Virus record (IMG/VR): IMGVR_UViG_3300024265_000070
Span: 1 to 49,976 of that record
Length of the DNA: 49,976 bases
Reading direction: 5' to 3' (one strand)
Origin: a virus
A program made the translations under genes and the position numbers. Below are positions 8,724 to 16,568 of the stretch, piece by piece (position 1 is the first letter of the stretch; each line of letters starts with the position of its first letter). Under the pieces are notes generated by a model, which saw only the letters and a program-made list of their open reading frames with translations, had not been told where the DNA came from and did no database searches.

Positions 8724-9580
8724 CAATTGATTTGAAGCTATGGGAAGATTTGGACACTGATGAACGCAGGGCGTTCGGCTATGACATATCGGCTTGGGGT
8801 GATGATATAACCGAACCGCAGATTCCTATCGATTTTGCGTTTCATAGAACATCCTGGGGGTTGCATGTAGATTCTAAATACGATAATCACAGCGGGAAGA
8901 TTTCAGAGATAACCGATATCCTTGGTGGTTATCATTACTACTCAACTGCTGTACCATGGAAGAAACAGGTCGATCATTTCTTAGAGCTTGTTACCAATAA
9001 CCCCAACGGATCCAAGTACGAAATGATTGCCTGGGACTTTGAAGCAAAAAACAACATACTATCGCGCAGGGCGGCAAAGGAAGCGGCTGAAGCTATCCGA
9101 TATTTGCGAATAGGTTTTGATGGGATGGTTTTGGTTTATGGAAATAATAACGACTACTCGGTATTTTTAGAGACCTTTGTAGACGTGGCGTTTTTGAACG
9201 ATACACCATTTTGGCTTCCTTGGCCCGGGTCAAGAATAAAGAATCCTTTTAGTGTTGAGATAAACGAACAACCTGAAATGGGTAACTGGCGCGGCAATTG
9301 GCCCAACAGGCGGTTTGTCCCATTAAAGCGACTAAAGGGTACCTGGGACTTCTGGCAATATTCATGGAATGGAGACCCTGAAAAATTAGGTATAGTCGGC
9401 AAGAAGCAAGTAGACGTGAATGTTTATAACGGTACGAGGGCAGACTTACGCGAAAGATTAAATATGGATGGTGACACACCAACTCCAGACCCACCCACCC
9501 CACCGGATGATACAGAAGTCCGTAATAATACGCTCGACGAAGTTAACGCAATGGTTGAAGGGATGAAGTCAATAATATGA
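8720..9580 (+). CDS. Endolysin, GH25 muramidase
   Basis: 286 residues. The GH25 fold is recognisable by FGYDISAW (Asp22), GGYHYYS (69-75), IAWDFEAK with Asp106 and Glu108 as the catalytic DXE pair, the VYGNNNDY strand, the WLPWPG segment, and TWDFWQYSWNG followed by VDVNVYNG. It would cleave the beta-1,4 bond between N-acetylmuramic acid and N-acetylglucosamine. A proline-rich linker (about 253-265, TPTPDPPTPPDD) leads to a short C-terminal helix with no recognisable wall-binding domain. There is no signal peptide, so export needs a holin. It overlaps the next gene by four bases. Confidence 0.93.
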   Translation: MTIDLKLWEDLDTDERRAFGYDISAWGDDITEPQIPIDFAFHRTSWGLHVDSKYDNHSGKISEITDILGGYHYYSTAVPWKKQVDHFLELVTNNPNGSKYEMIAWDFEAKNNILSRRAAKEAAEAIRYLRIGFDGMVLVYGNNNDYSVFLETFVDVAFLNDTPFWLPWPGSRIKNPFSVEINEQPEMGNWRGNWPNRRFVPLKRLKGTWDFWQYSWNGDPEKLGIVGKKQVDVNVYNGTRADLRERLNMDGDTPTPDPPTPPDDTEVRNNTLDEVNAMVEGMKSII

Positions 9581-9909
9581 CAGACGAAAACGGGATATTA
9601 AAAGATATAGAGGAGTTTTTAAAGGGAACGTCTGACGACGTCGAAACGACCAAAACGGGCAAGGTCTTATTATTGGCAATGAGACTTGACCGAAAGGAAA
9701 GACGAGGAGAGTATCGAGAAATAACTAACGCTCTAAGCAAATTATCTCTTATCGTCTTTGGAACTGATGAGGACCACACAAAAGGACTTGAACATAAAGT
9801 AGATGTATTAGATCGGTTTAGGAAAAACATATTGAGGATATTGGCTGTCCCTGCCGTCGCCTTTTTGGGTGCTGTTGGTGCGTGGTTTTGGGATTTGTTA
9901 GCTAAGTAA
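9577..9909 (+). CDS. Small membrane protein, possible holin or spanin-like lysis factor
   Basis: 110 residues: a charged, probably helical N-terminal region (1-80), and one C-terminal transmembrane segment (about 86-106, ILAVPAVAFLGAVGAWFW) followed by DLLAK. ATGA overlap with the endolysin implies joint translation. Proteins with cytoplasmic helix plus a C-terminal anchor beside an endolysin are often annotated as holins or haemolysin-XhlA-like; the layout here fits XhlA-type proteins. A second, more typical holin lies at 11201. Confidence 0.6.
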   Translation: MTDENGILKDIEEFLKGTSDDVETTKTGKVLLLAMRLDRKERRGEYREITNALSKLSLIVFGTDEDHTKGLEHKVDVLDRFRKNILRILAVPAVAFLGAVGAWFWDLLAK

Positions 9910-9921
9910 TTAAAGAGTTTA

Positions 9922-9982
9922 GGCGCTTGTTTATAATACAGTTCTCCGCGGGATCGGGTAATATTCAAGCGCCATTCTTTTT
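9922..9982 (+). terminator. Terminator-like inverted repeat after lysis genes
   Basis: GGCGCTTG (9922-9929) is repeated in reverse complement as CAAGCGCC (9966-9973), followed by ATTCTTTTT. The 36-base loop is long for an intrinsic terminator and contains a TATAAT-like box, so it may instead be a structured leader for the gene at 10031. Confidence 0.45.
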
Positions 9983-10030
9983 AATTGTATGGACAATGTT
10001 ATATTATGTCAAGTAGTGAAGCGAGGTTAG

Positions 10031-10909
10031 ATGGCATATAAACGAGAGGTCGGAGTCTTTATTTCAGATACACATGCGGGGTCAAAGTCAGGGTTAATAA
10101 ATCCAAACATGTTGTTTACAGAACATGACCTAAAGACGGGGAAGGAGGTTTTCGTCGAGCCGCTGCTGACTCCTAAGAATAAATATCTATGGAAACAATA
10201 TGACAAGCACGTTGACATAGCCTTTGACATTATTGGAAAGGATCCGTTTCATATATTTCATATGGGCGATATTACTCAAGGGAACAAATATGGAAGCGGT
10301 GATTTGTATAGCGACGTAGGGAATCAGGTCTTAGTTGCGAAGGCCAATAAGGAGCCGTGGTTGTCGCGAAAGAATAAACCGAAATCGATGCGTTTTATCT
10401 GGGGTACTGATTCCCACGAGTTTGAGAACGGATCCGCCCCAAGACTTTTGAGAGAGTTGATCCTGTCAGATCACAAGGAAATAGATGTAAAGTCATATGC
10501 TCATGGATTCATCACCGTGGCCGGTGTAAAAATTGACCTTGCCCATCACGGAGCGGGGGCAGGAATCAGAGAATGGACGCGGGGCAATGTGTTCAGGTTA
10601 TATACAAGGTCTATAGTAAAAGAATACATGAACGCAAAATTACCGATCCCTGACCTTGTGGTGAGAGCACATTTCCACGAACCACTAGAAACACCGATCA
10701 CAGAATTTCCAGAATACAAGCCAGTTAGGACCACTGGATTATTGATCCCCTCATATCAATTGATTAATGGTTACGCGAGAAAAGTAACTCGCAGTAGATT
10801 TGTGACAATAATCGGTATGTGTGTTGTGGAGTTTGTAAATGGAAAACCGCTTACCCCTCACTGGCTGTTAGAGCCAAGAGAGGACTTAACAAGAGAGGTC
10901 ATAAAATGA
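10031..10909 (+). CDS. Calcineurin-like metallophosphoesterase
   Basis: 292 residues with the metal-binding series of the superfamily: ISDTHAG (Asp13, His15), HMGDITQG (Asp80), GTDSHE in place of GNHD/E (Asp127, His129), LAHHGAG (His172-173) and RAHFHEP (His214, His216). It would hydrolyse a phosphomono- or phosphodiester; the substrate is unknown. The Asn of the usual GNHE motif is replaced by Asp (GTDSHE), which may alter activity. Located within the lysis block and followed, with ATGA overlap, by a winged-helix gene. Related proteins are frequent in phages, often close to DNA-handling genes. Confidence 0.85.
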   Translation: MAYKREVGVFISDTHAGSKSGLINPNMLFTEHDLKTGKEVFVEPLLTPKNKYLWKQYDKHVDIAFDIIGKDPFHIFHMGDITQGNKYGSGDLYSDVGNQVLVAKANKEPWLSRKNKPKSMRFIWGTDSHEFENGSAPRLLRELILSDHKEIDVKSYAHGFITVAGVKIDLAHHGAGAGIREWTRGNVFRLYTRSIVKEYMNAKLPIPDLVVRAHFHEPLETPITEFPEYKPVRTTGLLIPSYQLINGYARKVTRSRFVTIIGMCVVEFVNGKPLTPHWLLEPREDLTREVIK

Positions 10910-11145
10910 CTGGTGTGAAACCGTTACCTGAAGATGTAATGAAACAAATAATTGAAGAAGGAAAAGCGGCCAAGTTACAGCCGGGGGATATTACTTCGGA
11001 GATTGCTATGGATGAGTGGGACATATCAAGAAATACCGCATTAGAAAGATTGAACAAACTTGTAGACGAGGGGGTCTTAGAAAAAATAATGTATAGAACT
11101 GAAACAAAAAGACGCGGATGGTTATTCCGCCCAATAATTAAATAG
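10906..11145 (+). CDS. Winged-helix DNA-binding protein
   Basis: 79 residues from an ATG overlapping the previous TGA. The region 20-65 reads as a winged helix: GDITSEIAMDEWDISRNTAL for helices 2 and 3, ERLNKLVDEGVLEKI as a MarR/GntR-like helix before the wing, and RRGWLFRP in the wing. It is probably a transcriptional regulator or an accessory to the phosphoesterase. Translational coupling indicates a joint function. Confidence 0.7.
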   Translation: MTGVKPLPEDVMKQIIEEGKAAKLQPGDITSEIAMDEWDISRNTALERLNKLVDEGVLEKIMYRTETKRRGWLFRPIIK

Positions 11146-11200
11146 ATGTTATACTGTGTATACCTATTCATCCACTATTTGATATCGGAGGTAGTAAAAC

Positions 11201-11539
11201 ATGCAATTAGATTTTAGTGTAGTAGAACTCTTAAAGGCTCTTGTCGGAGTCCCCGCGTTGATCGCATTGGTGGTAAATGTCCTGAAATGGTTTACCGTAA
11301 TCAAGCCAGGTAAAGCGACCCAATGGGCGAAAATCCTTAACGTGGTTGTGTTCGCTTTATTGTATGTCTTGGCGACGTTCTATCCAGACATTGACATTTT
11401 GTACTTCGACGAGATCGCCCGGACAGTTGCAGGCTTCGGACTCGCTATGATCGGCTTTATGCCCGCGGGTGCCGTTATCTCTGGGAAAGTCCACGATGGG
11501 ATTAGAGGAGTCCCGATCTTAGGAAAGTCGAACTCCTAA
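11201..11539 (+). CDS. Holin
   Basis: 112 residues with three predicted membrane segments: about 9-32 (ELLKALVGVPALIALVVN), 44-63 (KILNVVVFALLYVLATFY) and 75-96 (VAGFGLAMIGFMPAGAVI), and a charged C-terminus. Size, topology and position two genes after the endolysin fit a class I-type holin that makes membrane lesions and releases the muramidase. Start ATG follows GGAGGTAGTAAAAC. It is the last gene before a strong terminator, closing the late operon. Confidence 0.75.
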   Translation: MQLDFSVVELLKALVGVPALIALVVNVLKWFTVIKPGKATQWAKILNVVVFALLYVLATFYPDIDILYFDEIARTVAGFGLAMIGFMPAGAVISGKVHDGIRGVPILGKSNS

Positions 11540-11569
11540 AGAGAATTAATTAGGTCAAGTAAAGAGAAG

Positions 11570-11594
11570 TCCCGTAGCGATACGGGGCTTTTTT
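11570..11594 (+). terminator. Rho-independent terminator after holin
   Basis: CCCGTA-GCGA-TACGGG forms a 6-bp stem with a tetraloop, extended on the flanks, followed by a six-T run. It ends the late transcription unit; a promoter for the next block follows about 95 bases later. Confidence 0.88.
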
Positions 11595-11687
11595 CTTTGA
11601 CGTATAAATATCTTTTTAAAGGTATTATCTTTCCTCAAAAAGAACTGTCAGTATGGGTTTTCTTATTCACACTTTACGATAATTCGC

Positions 11688-11716
11688 TTGCAAACCTTGT
11701 ATATCTATGCTATAAT
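11688..11716 (+). promoter_or_regulatory. Promoter of the early block (20-mer class)
   Basis: TTGCAA (11688-11693), 17-base spacer, TATAAT (11711-11716). The segment TTGTATATCTATGCTATAAT recurs almost exactly at two other promoters (14967 and 27053), so the upstream half of the -10 region seems to be bound by a factor or to form an extended -10. Downstream is GGAGGTAG before the 11742 ATG. Confidence 0.82.
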
Positions 11717-11741
11717 TTAGGAAAATAAACGGAGGTAGAAA

Positions 11742-12530
11742 ATGTCAAAAACAAGACCTACATTATTCAAGTCTGAAATGGTGAACGCGATCAAAAATAC
11801 GGCAGTCGGTGTGTGGCCGCCGGAGCCGATTGACTCAGGTAAGCCATTCAAGAGTCACACGCGGAGGCTAGGGGGGTTGGAGGAGGTCAACAAAAATCCG
11901 GACGGTTGGGGTTGTATAGTAAACGTAAACGAATCGATCAATAACAGCAGGGCGACATTTTCAAGAGGACACGATATTTTATATGTTGGCCCACCCCTCG
12001 GAATCCCTGGAGACCTTTTATACGTCCGTGAGGGTTGGAGATATGCCTACAATTTGGTCAAGGGTTTTTCCTCGGATGCTGAAAACCATATTCAGTTTAG
12101 GGCGGACGGGTTAGTATATGAAATTAAATACGATAAAGAGGATGGCTCTTTTTATACTTCTCTATTTCCCAACCAAGACAAACAAGGCGGATCATTTTCA
12201 ACCCATAAAGATTTTGGTCGTTGGCGTTCATCTATCCATATGTTTAAGTGGATGTCTCGTTTCTGGTTAGAGATCAAATCGGTTAGGGTTGAGAGGTTGC
12301 AAGATATAACAGACAACGACATTATCGCTGAGGGGGCGATTAGAAGCGGGTTTGGTGCAAAGTTTTTAGGGATCGATATCGGGAGTCTTTCTAATGCTTT
12401 GGTTCCAGACTGTTTACAGATTGCTTTCTCTCTTGGTTGGGACTCCATCAACAAAAAATCCGGCTACACCTGGGACTATAACCCTTATGTGTTTGTTTAC
12501 GAGTTCGGAGTAAAAGAGGCAATAATCTAA
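11742..12530 (+). CDS. ASCH-like domain phage protein
   Basis: 262 residues. The N-terminal FKSEMVNAIKNTAVG with HTRRL, then GDLLYVREGWRYA, FKWMSRFWLEIKSVRVERLQ, DITDNDIIAEGAI and finally WDSIN...YTWDYNPYVFVYEF are the ordered signature of a phage family with an ASCH/PUA-like fold, which binds RNA or modified bases. Substrate unknown. First gene of the early transcription unit, directly downstream of a good promoter and terminator pair, so it is probably expressed early. Confidence 0.72.
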   Translation: MSKTRPTLFKSEMVNAIKNTAVGVWPPEPIDSGKPFKSHTRRLGGLEEVNKNPDGWGCIVNVNESINNSRATFSRGHDILYVGPPLGIPGDLLYVREGWRYAYNLVKGFSSDAENHIQFRADGLVYEIKYDKEDGSFYTSLFPNQDKQGGSFSTHKDFGRWRSSIHMFKWMSRFWLEIKSVRVERLQDITDNDIIAEGAIRSGFGAKFLGIDIGSLSNALVPDCLQIAFSLGWDSINKKSGYTWDYNPYVFVYEFGVKEAII

Positions 12531-12609
12531 TTTCCCCAAAAAACACCCCTCTAATCGATTTTACAAATTAGGCATATAAAGAGACCCACCCACAGACCAA
12601 AACGAAAAA

Positions 12610-12631
12610 ACACTACTAAGACACTACTAAG
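12610..12631 (+). repeat. Tandem 11-base direct repeat
   Basis: ACACTACTAAG occurs twice in direct succession just upstream of the ribosome site of the 12644 gene. The core ACTACTAAG returns at 28772-28780, again shortly before a ribosome site. It may be a binding site for a regulator or initiator; it is too short to decide. Confidence 0.6.
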
Positions 12632-12643
12632 AGGAGCGAGTAA

Positions 12644-13078
12644 ATGGATCAATCAGTCACAGAATCAATTCAAATGATCGCAGAGGAGCTAGAGATTGAT
12701 ATAGGCAGTTGGAGCGGTAAACGAGAATTAGCTTTTCAGTTGTGGAAGATGGCAGGCGTAAACGCCCCCGCTAGACCTTGGTCTCCGGAATATTTACACG
12801 GTGTTTTGAAAGGGTCGACTGCCCCCTCTGAAATTATGAAAAGAGCGATCCAATCTTTAGGCGCCGCGATAGACGGAATGGATTCGGATATCGCCAAGGC
12901 GCGAGCGGTTGAGGTATTTGTCCTGGGTGATGTTCGGCCGGGGACACTGATAAAGGGGGCGTCGATAAAATGTATTTATCCCCCTTGCAAGATAAACTTT
13001 ATACCCCGCGATTCTCGCCAACGGTACCACGACAAAAAATGTCGGGCGAAAGACTATAAGAGGATCAAGACGCAATGA
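12644..13078 (+). CDS. Putative regulator with C-terminal zinc finger
   Basis: 144 residues. The first 100 residues look helical with a helix-turn-helix-like pattern (GKRELAFQLWKMAGV, WSPEYLHGVLKG). The C-terminus has CIYPPCKINFIPRDSRQRYH followed by DKKCRAKDYKR, matching the small zinc finger of phage regulators in which CxxxxC is paired with a later H-x3-C. It likely binds DNA. ATGA overlap links it to the methyltransferase downstream. Confidence 0.62.
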   Translation: MDQSVTESIQMIAEELEIDIGSWSGKRELAFQLWKMAGVNAPARPWSPEYLHGVLKGSTAPSEIMKRAIQSLGAAIDGMDSDIAKARAVEVFVLGDVRPGTLIKGASIKCIYPPCKINFIPRDSRQRYHDKKCRAKDYKRIKTQ

Positions 13079-13761
13079 CAAATAACTCACCTCGATCAAT
13101 AGTTGAAAGAATCAATAAGAAATATCCAAAATACCCACCAACGATATACTCACACAAATGGATTTATGGTACGTGGTACTGTGGCACATCGTGGCAAAAG
13201 GCAATATACTATGGGCAATTTCCTAGCACATTCGTCAAAAGAATACTGGCGGGCTTTCCAACAAAAGAAAATAGGTTTTTGCATTCTTGTTGTGGGCGGT
13301 GCCGTATTGACGGAGCCATTAATTTAGATATTCACAATTTACCTGAAGTGGATCAAATCGCAGATGTTGAAAATTTGCCTTTTTCTGACAATTCATTTGA
13401 TGTCATATTGATAGACCCCCCTTATTCAGAAGAGGATGCAAGCAGATACAAGGTTAAACGTTTAATAAACTCCAGAAAAACAATGACGGAATCAAAAAGG
13501 GTTTTGGTTCCGGGTGGATGGTTGCTGTGGCTTGATGAAAAATACCCATCGTTCAGACGAAAGGATTGGGAATTAAAAGGGCTGATTGGCATTGTCACAG
13601 GATTCGAACGCAGAACTCGTTTGTTGAGCATGTGGAGAAAGCCCATGCACGCACAGCAAGAAATGAGATTTAACGAATCGGAATCTAACATAAAAACACA
13701 AATTGCGTACCCACAGCCTAAAAATGAGACACCCGTCTTCGATGGGGGAGGGGTTGACTAA
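13075..13761 (+). CDS. Class I SAM-dependent methyltransferase (DPPY type)
   Basis: 228 residues. The N-terminal 60 residues are unassigned. LHSCCGRCRIDGAINLDI (69-86) stands in the position of motif I, ADVENLPFSDNSFDVI leads to IDPPYSEED (113-121), motif IV of amino-methyltransferases. SKRVLVPGGWLLWL matches the following strand. Together these indicate transfer of a methyl group from SAM to an amino group, presumably on DNA; no target-recognition domain is visible. Overlaps both neighbours by ATGA-type junctions. Could protect phage DNA from host restriction. Confidence 0.75.
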   Translation: MTNNSPRSIVERINKKYPKYPPTIYSHKWIYGTWYCGTSWQKAIYYGQFPSTFVKRILAGFPTKENRFLHSCCGRCRIDGAINLDIHNLPEVDQIADVENLPFSDNSFDVILIDPPYSEEDASRYKVKRLINSRKTMTESKRVLVPGGWLLWLDEKYPSFRRKDWELKGLIGIVTGFERRTRLLSMWRKPMHAQQEMRFNESESNIKTQIAYPQPKNETPVFDGGGVD

Positions 13762-14345
13762 TGGCTTTTTACGCCTTTGTGTTGTTGATCGCATCAGTCC
13801 TCGGAGCCGCCTATTGGGTCTTGGACAAAAACATATACGCGTTGTCGGTCGCGGTCCCCTCTTTGGTCTTGGGCATATATCTATTGTGGAAAGACGCGCG
13901 GAATCATTTGGCAGAGACCGCGGAGAGAATTTCGATTACCGGCGATCTATTGTTTTTGCAAGAGCTAAGAGGATCGACGATTGACGAGCGTGAGTTTTTC
14001 AAAGAGATCCGGATAACAGCAAAGGTAACCCCTGCCCCAGGTGGTGCGCTGTTCGATATCGAAGGAGTCCCGGCTTGGTTCGTCCGTCAGTTTTTCGCCG
14101 ACTCACATGCAGAACACGAGGGCAAGTATTTTAAAGCGATCCGCAATTATCGAAATACATCCTCCGCCCCGTTGCAAGATTGGGCGGGGATATTGACTCG
14201 GAAGTTGTGGGACATTGGTGAGGTCGAGTGGAGCCAAGGAAATCGACCGGCTCGTATTGTTACGAGTTGGGATAGTTGTTGGGAATCATTGATTCCAGTG
14301 ATGCCGAAAAAACCGCATAATATTATATTTAATAAAGGAGAGTGA
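13761..14345 (+). CDS. Membrane-anchored protein of unknown function
   Basis: 194 residues with two N-terminal membrane segments (about 2-20 FYAFVLLIASVLGAAYWVL and 25-43 YALSVAVPSLVLGIYLLW) followed by a soluble, probably cytoplasmic domain with WAGILTRKLWDIGEVEWSQG. Not recognised. One-base overlap with the methyltransferase gene. A membrane-bound effector or exclusion factor is possible but unproven. Confidence 0.65.
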   Translation: MAFYAFVLLIASVLGAAYWVLDKNIYALSVAVPSLVLGIYLLWKDARNHLAETAERISITGDLLFLQELRGSTIDEREFFKEIRITAKVTPAPGGALFDIEGVPAWFVRQFFADSHAEHEGKYFKAIRNYRNTSSAPLQDWAGILTRKLWDIGEVEWSQGNRPARIVTSWDSCWESLIPVMPKKPHNIIFNKGE

Positions 14346-14346
14346 C

Positions 14347-14604
14347 ATGCCACACAAAAAAGTAAAATCAAATCTCAATAATTATGTGTATGTGAAGCTA
14401 AAAGAAAGCGGAAGGATTGTCTTTTTGAAATATTGGGGCGGTGATTTTGCACAAAAGAAGCTGATAGATGATACCGATAAAGACGGATATACAAAATTTC
14501 AAATGCACGGCTTTATAGATATGTTTGGACAACACATTCTCCTTGGAAGTAATCCGCCTGTTGAAATGAATGTATTTATCGAGGTTGAGACTGAAACAAC
14601 TTGA
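14347..14604 (+). CDS. Hypothetical small protein
   Basis: 85 residues, starting after AAAGGAGAGTGAC. Basic N-terminus (MPHKKVKSNLNNYVYVKLK) and a hydrophobic, beta-rich remainder. No motif recognised. Its TGA overlaps a TTG start of the next small frame. Confidence 0.65.
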   Translation: MPHKKVKSNLNNYVYVKLKESGRIVFLKYWGGDFAQKKLIDDTDKDGYTKFQMHGFIDMFGQHILLGSNPPVEMNVFIEVETETT

Positions 14605-14777
14605 CCAAACAAATCATTTACATCGAGAGAAAGTACACTCGAGTAGTCCGGATAAAAAAGAAAGCATGGGGAGGGTTTATCAAACCGCCCCCAGGATATC
14701 CCCCGCTCAAATGGAAAACGACAAAAATACAGAGCGACGGAGAGGATATTATTTTGAGACAAAGGAGATTGAAATGA
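14601..14777 (+). CDS. Small basic protein with TTG start
   Basis: A 58-residue frame starting at TTG that overlaps the upstream stop (TTGA) and ends in TGA overlapping the downstream ATG (ATGA). It reads MTKQIIYIERKYTRVVRIKK, then a proline-rich part (GGFIKPPPGYPPLKW) and ILRQRRLK. The two-sided overlap and the exact filling of the gap support a gene; the weak ribosome site and non-ATG start lower confidence. Strongly basic, so it may bind nucleic acid. Confidence 0.5.
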   Translation: MTKQIIYIERKYTRVVRIKKKAWGGFIKPPPGYPPLKWKTTKIQSDGEDIILRQRRLK

Positions 14778-14962
14778 AGAAAACATTTACAATTAATTTT
14801 GAGCTAACAATTGATGATAGCGACGGCGTTGATTGGTTCTCGTTTTGGGAAATGCTTGGTAGATCAATGGCTTTGTTTTTTGGGTTCGATATTACTACGT
14901 CGTCGTTTACAGTATCCGAAATTGAAAAAAATGTCGACCTTGAAAATGATGATAGTCCTTAA
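14774..14962 (+). CDS. Hypothetical small acidic protein
   Basis: 62 residues from the ATG preceded by AAAGGAGATTGAA; an earlier in-frame ATG at 14570 lies inside another gene and is rejected. Acidic, with MKKTFTINFELTIDDSDGVD and a hydrophobic stretch WFSFWEMLGRSMALFFGF. Function unknown. Confidence 0.62.
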   Translation: MKKTFTINFELTIDDSDGVDWFSFWEMLGRSMALFFGFDITTSSFTVSEIEKNVDLENDDSP

Positions 14963-14986
14963 CCACTTGTATATCTATGATATAAT
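14959..14986 (+). promoter_or_regulatory. Promoter of the 15011 RHH gene (20-mer class)
   Basis: TATAAT at 14981-14986 within TTGTATATCTATGATATAAT, the same 20-mer as at 11697. The -35 (TTAACC, 16-base spacer) is poor, so the conserved segment may compensate. Confidence 0.72.
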
Positions 14987-15010
14987 TAACTAAAACTTCG
15001 GAGGTAGTAA

Positions 15011-15307
15011 ATGGCAAAACAAATACCAGTAACAAAAAAGGAAACAAAGATATTTAATACCCGGTTGGCGAAAGTGGATCGCGAGGCATTGGAGAGCAAG
15101 GTTGAATTGTTCGGGCTTGAATCGCAATCAGATTCGGTAAGGATGGCTATTCGGGTTGTCGATAATCTTTTTGGGAACGAATTAATGATGGATGATTATT
15201 CCGGAATGTCTGTTTATGGTTTTATCAAAGCAGAATGCGAGGCATTACTCGACGACAACAACCGCCTCATCAACCGCTACGAAGGCGGCCGGACCTTATC
15301 CGGTTAA
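15011..15307 (+). CDS. Ribbon-helix-helix-type regulator
   Basis: 98 residues. FNTRLAKVDREALESKVELF followed by GLESQSDSVRMAIRVV matches a short beta strand plus two helices, the pattern of Arc/MetJ/CopG proteins, in residues 15-50. The C-terminus is charged. Expressed from its own promoter after CGGAGGTAGTAA. It probably controls phage promoters, perhaps its own. Confidence 0.68.
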   Translation: MAKQIPVTKKETKIFNTRLAKVDREALESKVELFGLESQSDSVRMAIRVVDNLFGNELMMDDYSGMSVYGFIKAECEALLDDNNRLINRYEGGRTLSG

Positions 15308-15311
15308 AATC

Positions 15312-15345
15312 ACCGACCGCTGGGGAGGAGGTCCCAACGGTCGGT
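15312..15345 (+). promoter_or_regulatory. Hairpin with ribosome-site-like loop
   Basis: ACCGACCG (15312-15319) pairs with CGGTCGGT (15338-15345); inside, TGGG pairs with CCCA around the loop GAGGAGGT. No T-run follows, so it is not an intrinsic terminator. A loop exposing GGAGG can bind the anti-Shine-Dalgarno or a protein. It precedes a micro-ORF and the 15403 gene. Confidence 0.6.
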
Positions 15346-15360
15346 AACAAGGAAAATAAA

Positions 15361-15402
15361 ATGAACCATAAAAAGTATACCACAAAAAAACGGAGGCGCT
15401 AA
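15361..15402 (+). CDS. 13-residue basic leader peptide, possible
   Basis: ATG follows AAGGAAAATAAA; the frame encodes MNHKKYTTKKRRR and its TAA is directly followed by the ATG of the next gene. The ribosome site of the next gene (CGGAGG) lies within this frame. Adjacent stop and start suggest coupling or attenuation control. It could be accidental. Confidence 0.4.
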   Translation: MNHKKYTTKKRRR

Positions 15403-16236
15403 ATGCAAGCAACTAAAATACAGTACGCCCATTTTTCAAGCAACCCGATCCGCCCATTTATCAAAGGTCGTGCGAAAGGTTGGTTTTGCACAAAAGTAAA
15501 TCGGGGTTGTAAATATTGTTATTCTGAGACAATGAATCGCCGCCTCGGAAACGGACTCCCCTACTCCAAGCTAAACGAAAAAGCCATAGAGTTTAGGATC
15601 AATAAAAAAGAGATCGTGTCGTTGTTGGCCGTCAAACCTGGAAAGGTTGTATTCGTTTGTGATATGACCGACCTTTTCCACGAGCTCATAACCGATGAAC
15701 AGATTGACGAAGTCTTAATGACCTGTGCATCAAATCCTGAAGCGATCTTTTTAGTCCTCACAAAGCGTCCGCGGCGGATGGCCTCCTTTGTAGCCAGTAA
15801 AGCCGCCTCATTCGATAACATTTGGTTCGGCGTTTCGGCTTGTGATACTGAGACGCTGGAAAAAGCCGCGGCGGAATTGACTCCGAGACCAATCAATACG
15901 TGGTTATCGCTAGAGCCGTTTGTCAAAGATATAAAAGGCACAGTCCTAATAGACGCTTTGGGGTTTGGCGGGTTCCGTGTGTTCGATTGGGTCGTCGTTG
16001 GGGGTGAGTCCGGCCGGTCAAAGAATATCGCTATGTGTATCCCCGCGTGGATGCAGGGAGTCGTAGGCGATTGTAAGTCCCAAAATGTCCCGGTGTTTGT
16101 AAAACAGATGGGATCAGCTTGGGCAAAGTTTAGGAGAGTACACGTAACCGATTCCAAAGGAGGCGATTTTAATCACTGGCCGCAGGATATACGAGTCCAG
16201 CAAACACCGATCAAGTGGGGAGAGGTGAGGTTGTGA
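15403..16236 (+). CDS. Phage Gp37/Gp68 (DUF5131) family protein, radical-SAM-like
   Basis: 277 residues. The N-terminal region contains WFCTKVNRGCKYCYSETMNR (Cys29, Cys36, Cys39), the three-cysteine cluster of the phage Gp37/Gp68 family, with CDMTDLFHE, LTKRPRRM, WFGVSACD and WVVVGGESGRS in the order expected. The cluster resembles an iron-sulphur site of radical-SAM enzymes. The reaction is unknown; proposed roles are nucleic-acid modification. Start fixed by CGGAGG 7 bases upstream. GTGA overlap to the next gene. Confidence 0.85.
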   Translation: MQATKIQYAHFSSNPIRPFIKGRAKGWFCTKVNRGCKYCYSETMNRRLGNGLPYSKLNEKAIEFRINKKEIVSLLAVKPGKVVFVCDMTDLFHELITDEQIDEVLMTCASNPEAIFLVLTKRPRRMASFVASKAASFDNIWFGVSACDTETLEKAAAELTPRPINTWLSLEPFVKDIKGTVLIDALGFGGFRVFDWVVVGGESGRSKNIAMCIPAWMQGVVGDCKSQNVPVFVKQMGSAWAKFRRVHVTDSKGGDFNHWPQDIRVQQTPIKWGEVRL

Positions 16237-16556
16237 CTAACATCGTTTATAAATCCTCTATCTATATCAGACCCGTCACCTACCCTCAAGCGCAGAGGAA
16301 AACATTTGATTTTGTTTGCTCAAGCTGTTGGCGCAATCTAGTGATCTGGGCACAAGAGGATCGAGACGAGTATCTTGTATTATGTGTTTCATGCGACGAG
16401 GATACCCGCGGGTTTGTGCATGAGTCGACAGTTGAAAGAAAAAAGACAGAGGATCATTTCAATTCACAGGAAGTAAAAAAAGCATACCCGGCGCTGGATC
16501 CAAATCCACGAGAAAAGAAAAGCGCTGAAGATAATATTAACGACTTAGGATTCTAA
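16233..16556 (+). CDS. Zinc-ribbon protein, GTG start
   Basis: 107 residues if started at the GTG that overlaps the upstream TGA, with AGAGGTGAGG before it. Contains CSSCWRNL and, after a beta stretch, LCVSCDED, a four-cysteine zinc ribbon (about residues 29-57). The C-terminus is charged. Translated together with the Gp37/Gp68-like protein and may bind it or nucleic acid. Confidence 0.68.
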   Translation: MTNIVYKSSIYIRPVTYPQAQRKTFDFVCSSCWRNLVIWAQEDRDEYLVLCVSCDEDTRGFVHESTVERKKTEDHFNSQEVKKAYPALDPNPREKKSAEDNINDLGF

Positions 16557-16568
16557 AGGAGAATCAAA

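Noticed and set aside
9922-9982. A discrete small RNA in the gap after the lysis gene
   Set aside because: It has an inverted repeat and a T-rich end, but no separate promoter can be fixed; kept only as terminator-like.
12527-12571. CTAATTT/AAATTAG inverted repeat as terminator
   Set aside because: AT-only 7-bp arms with a 31-base loop and no T-run make it unconvincing.
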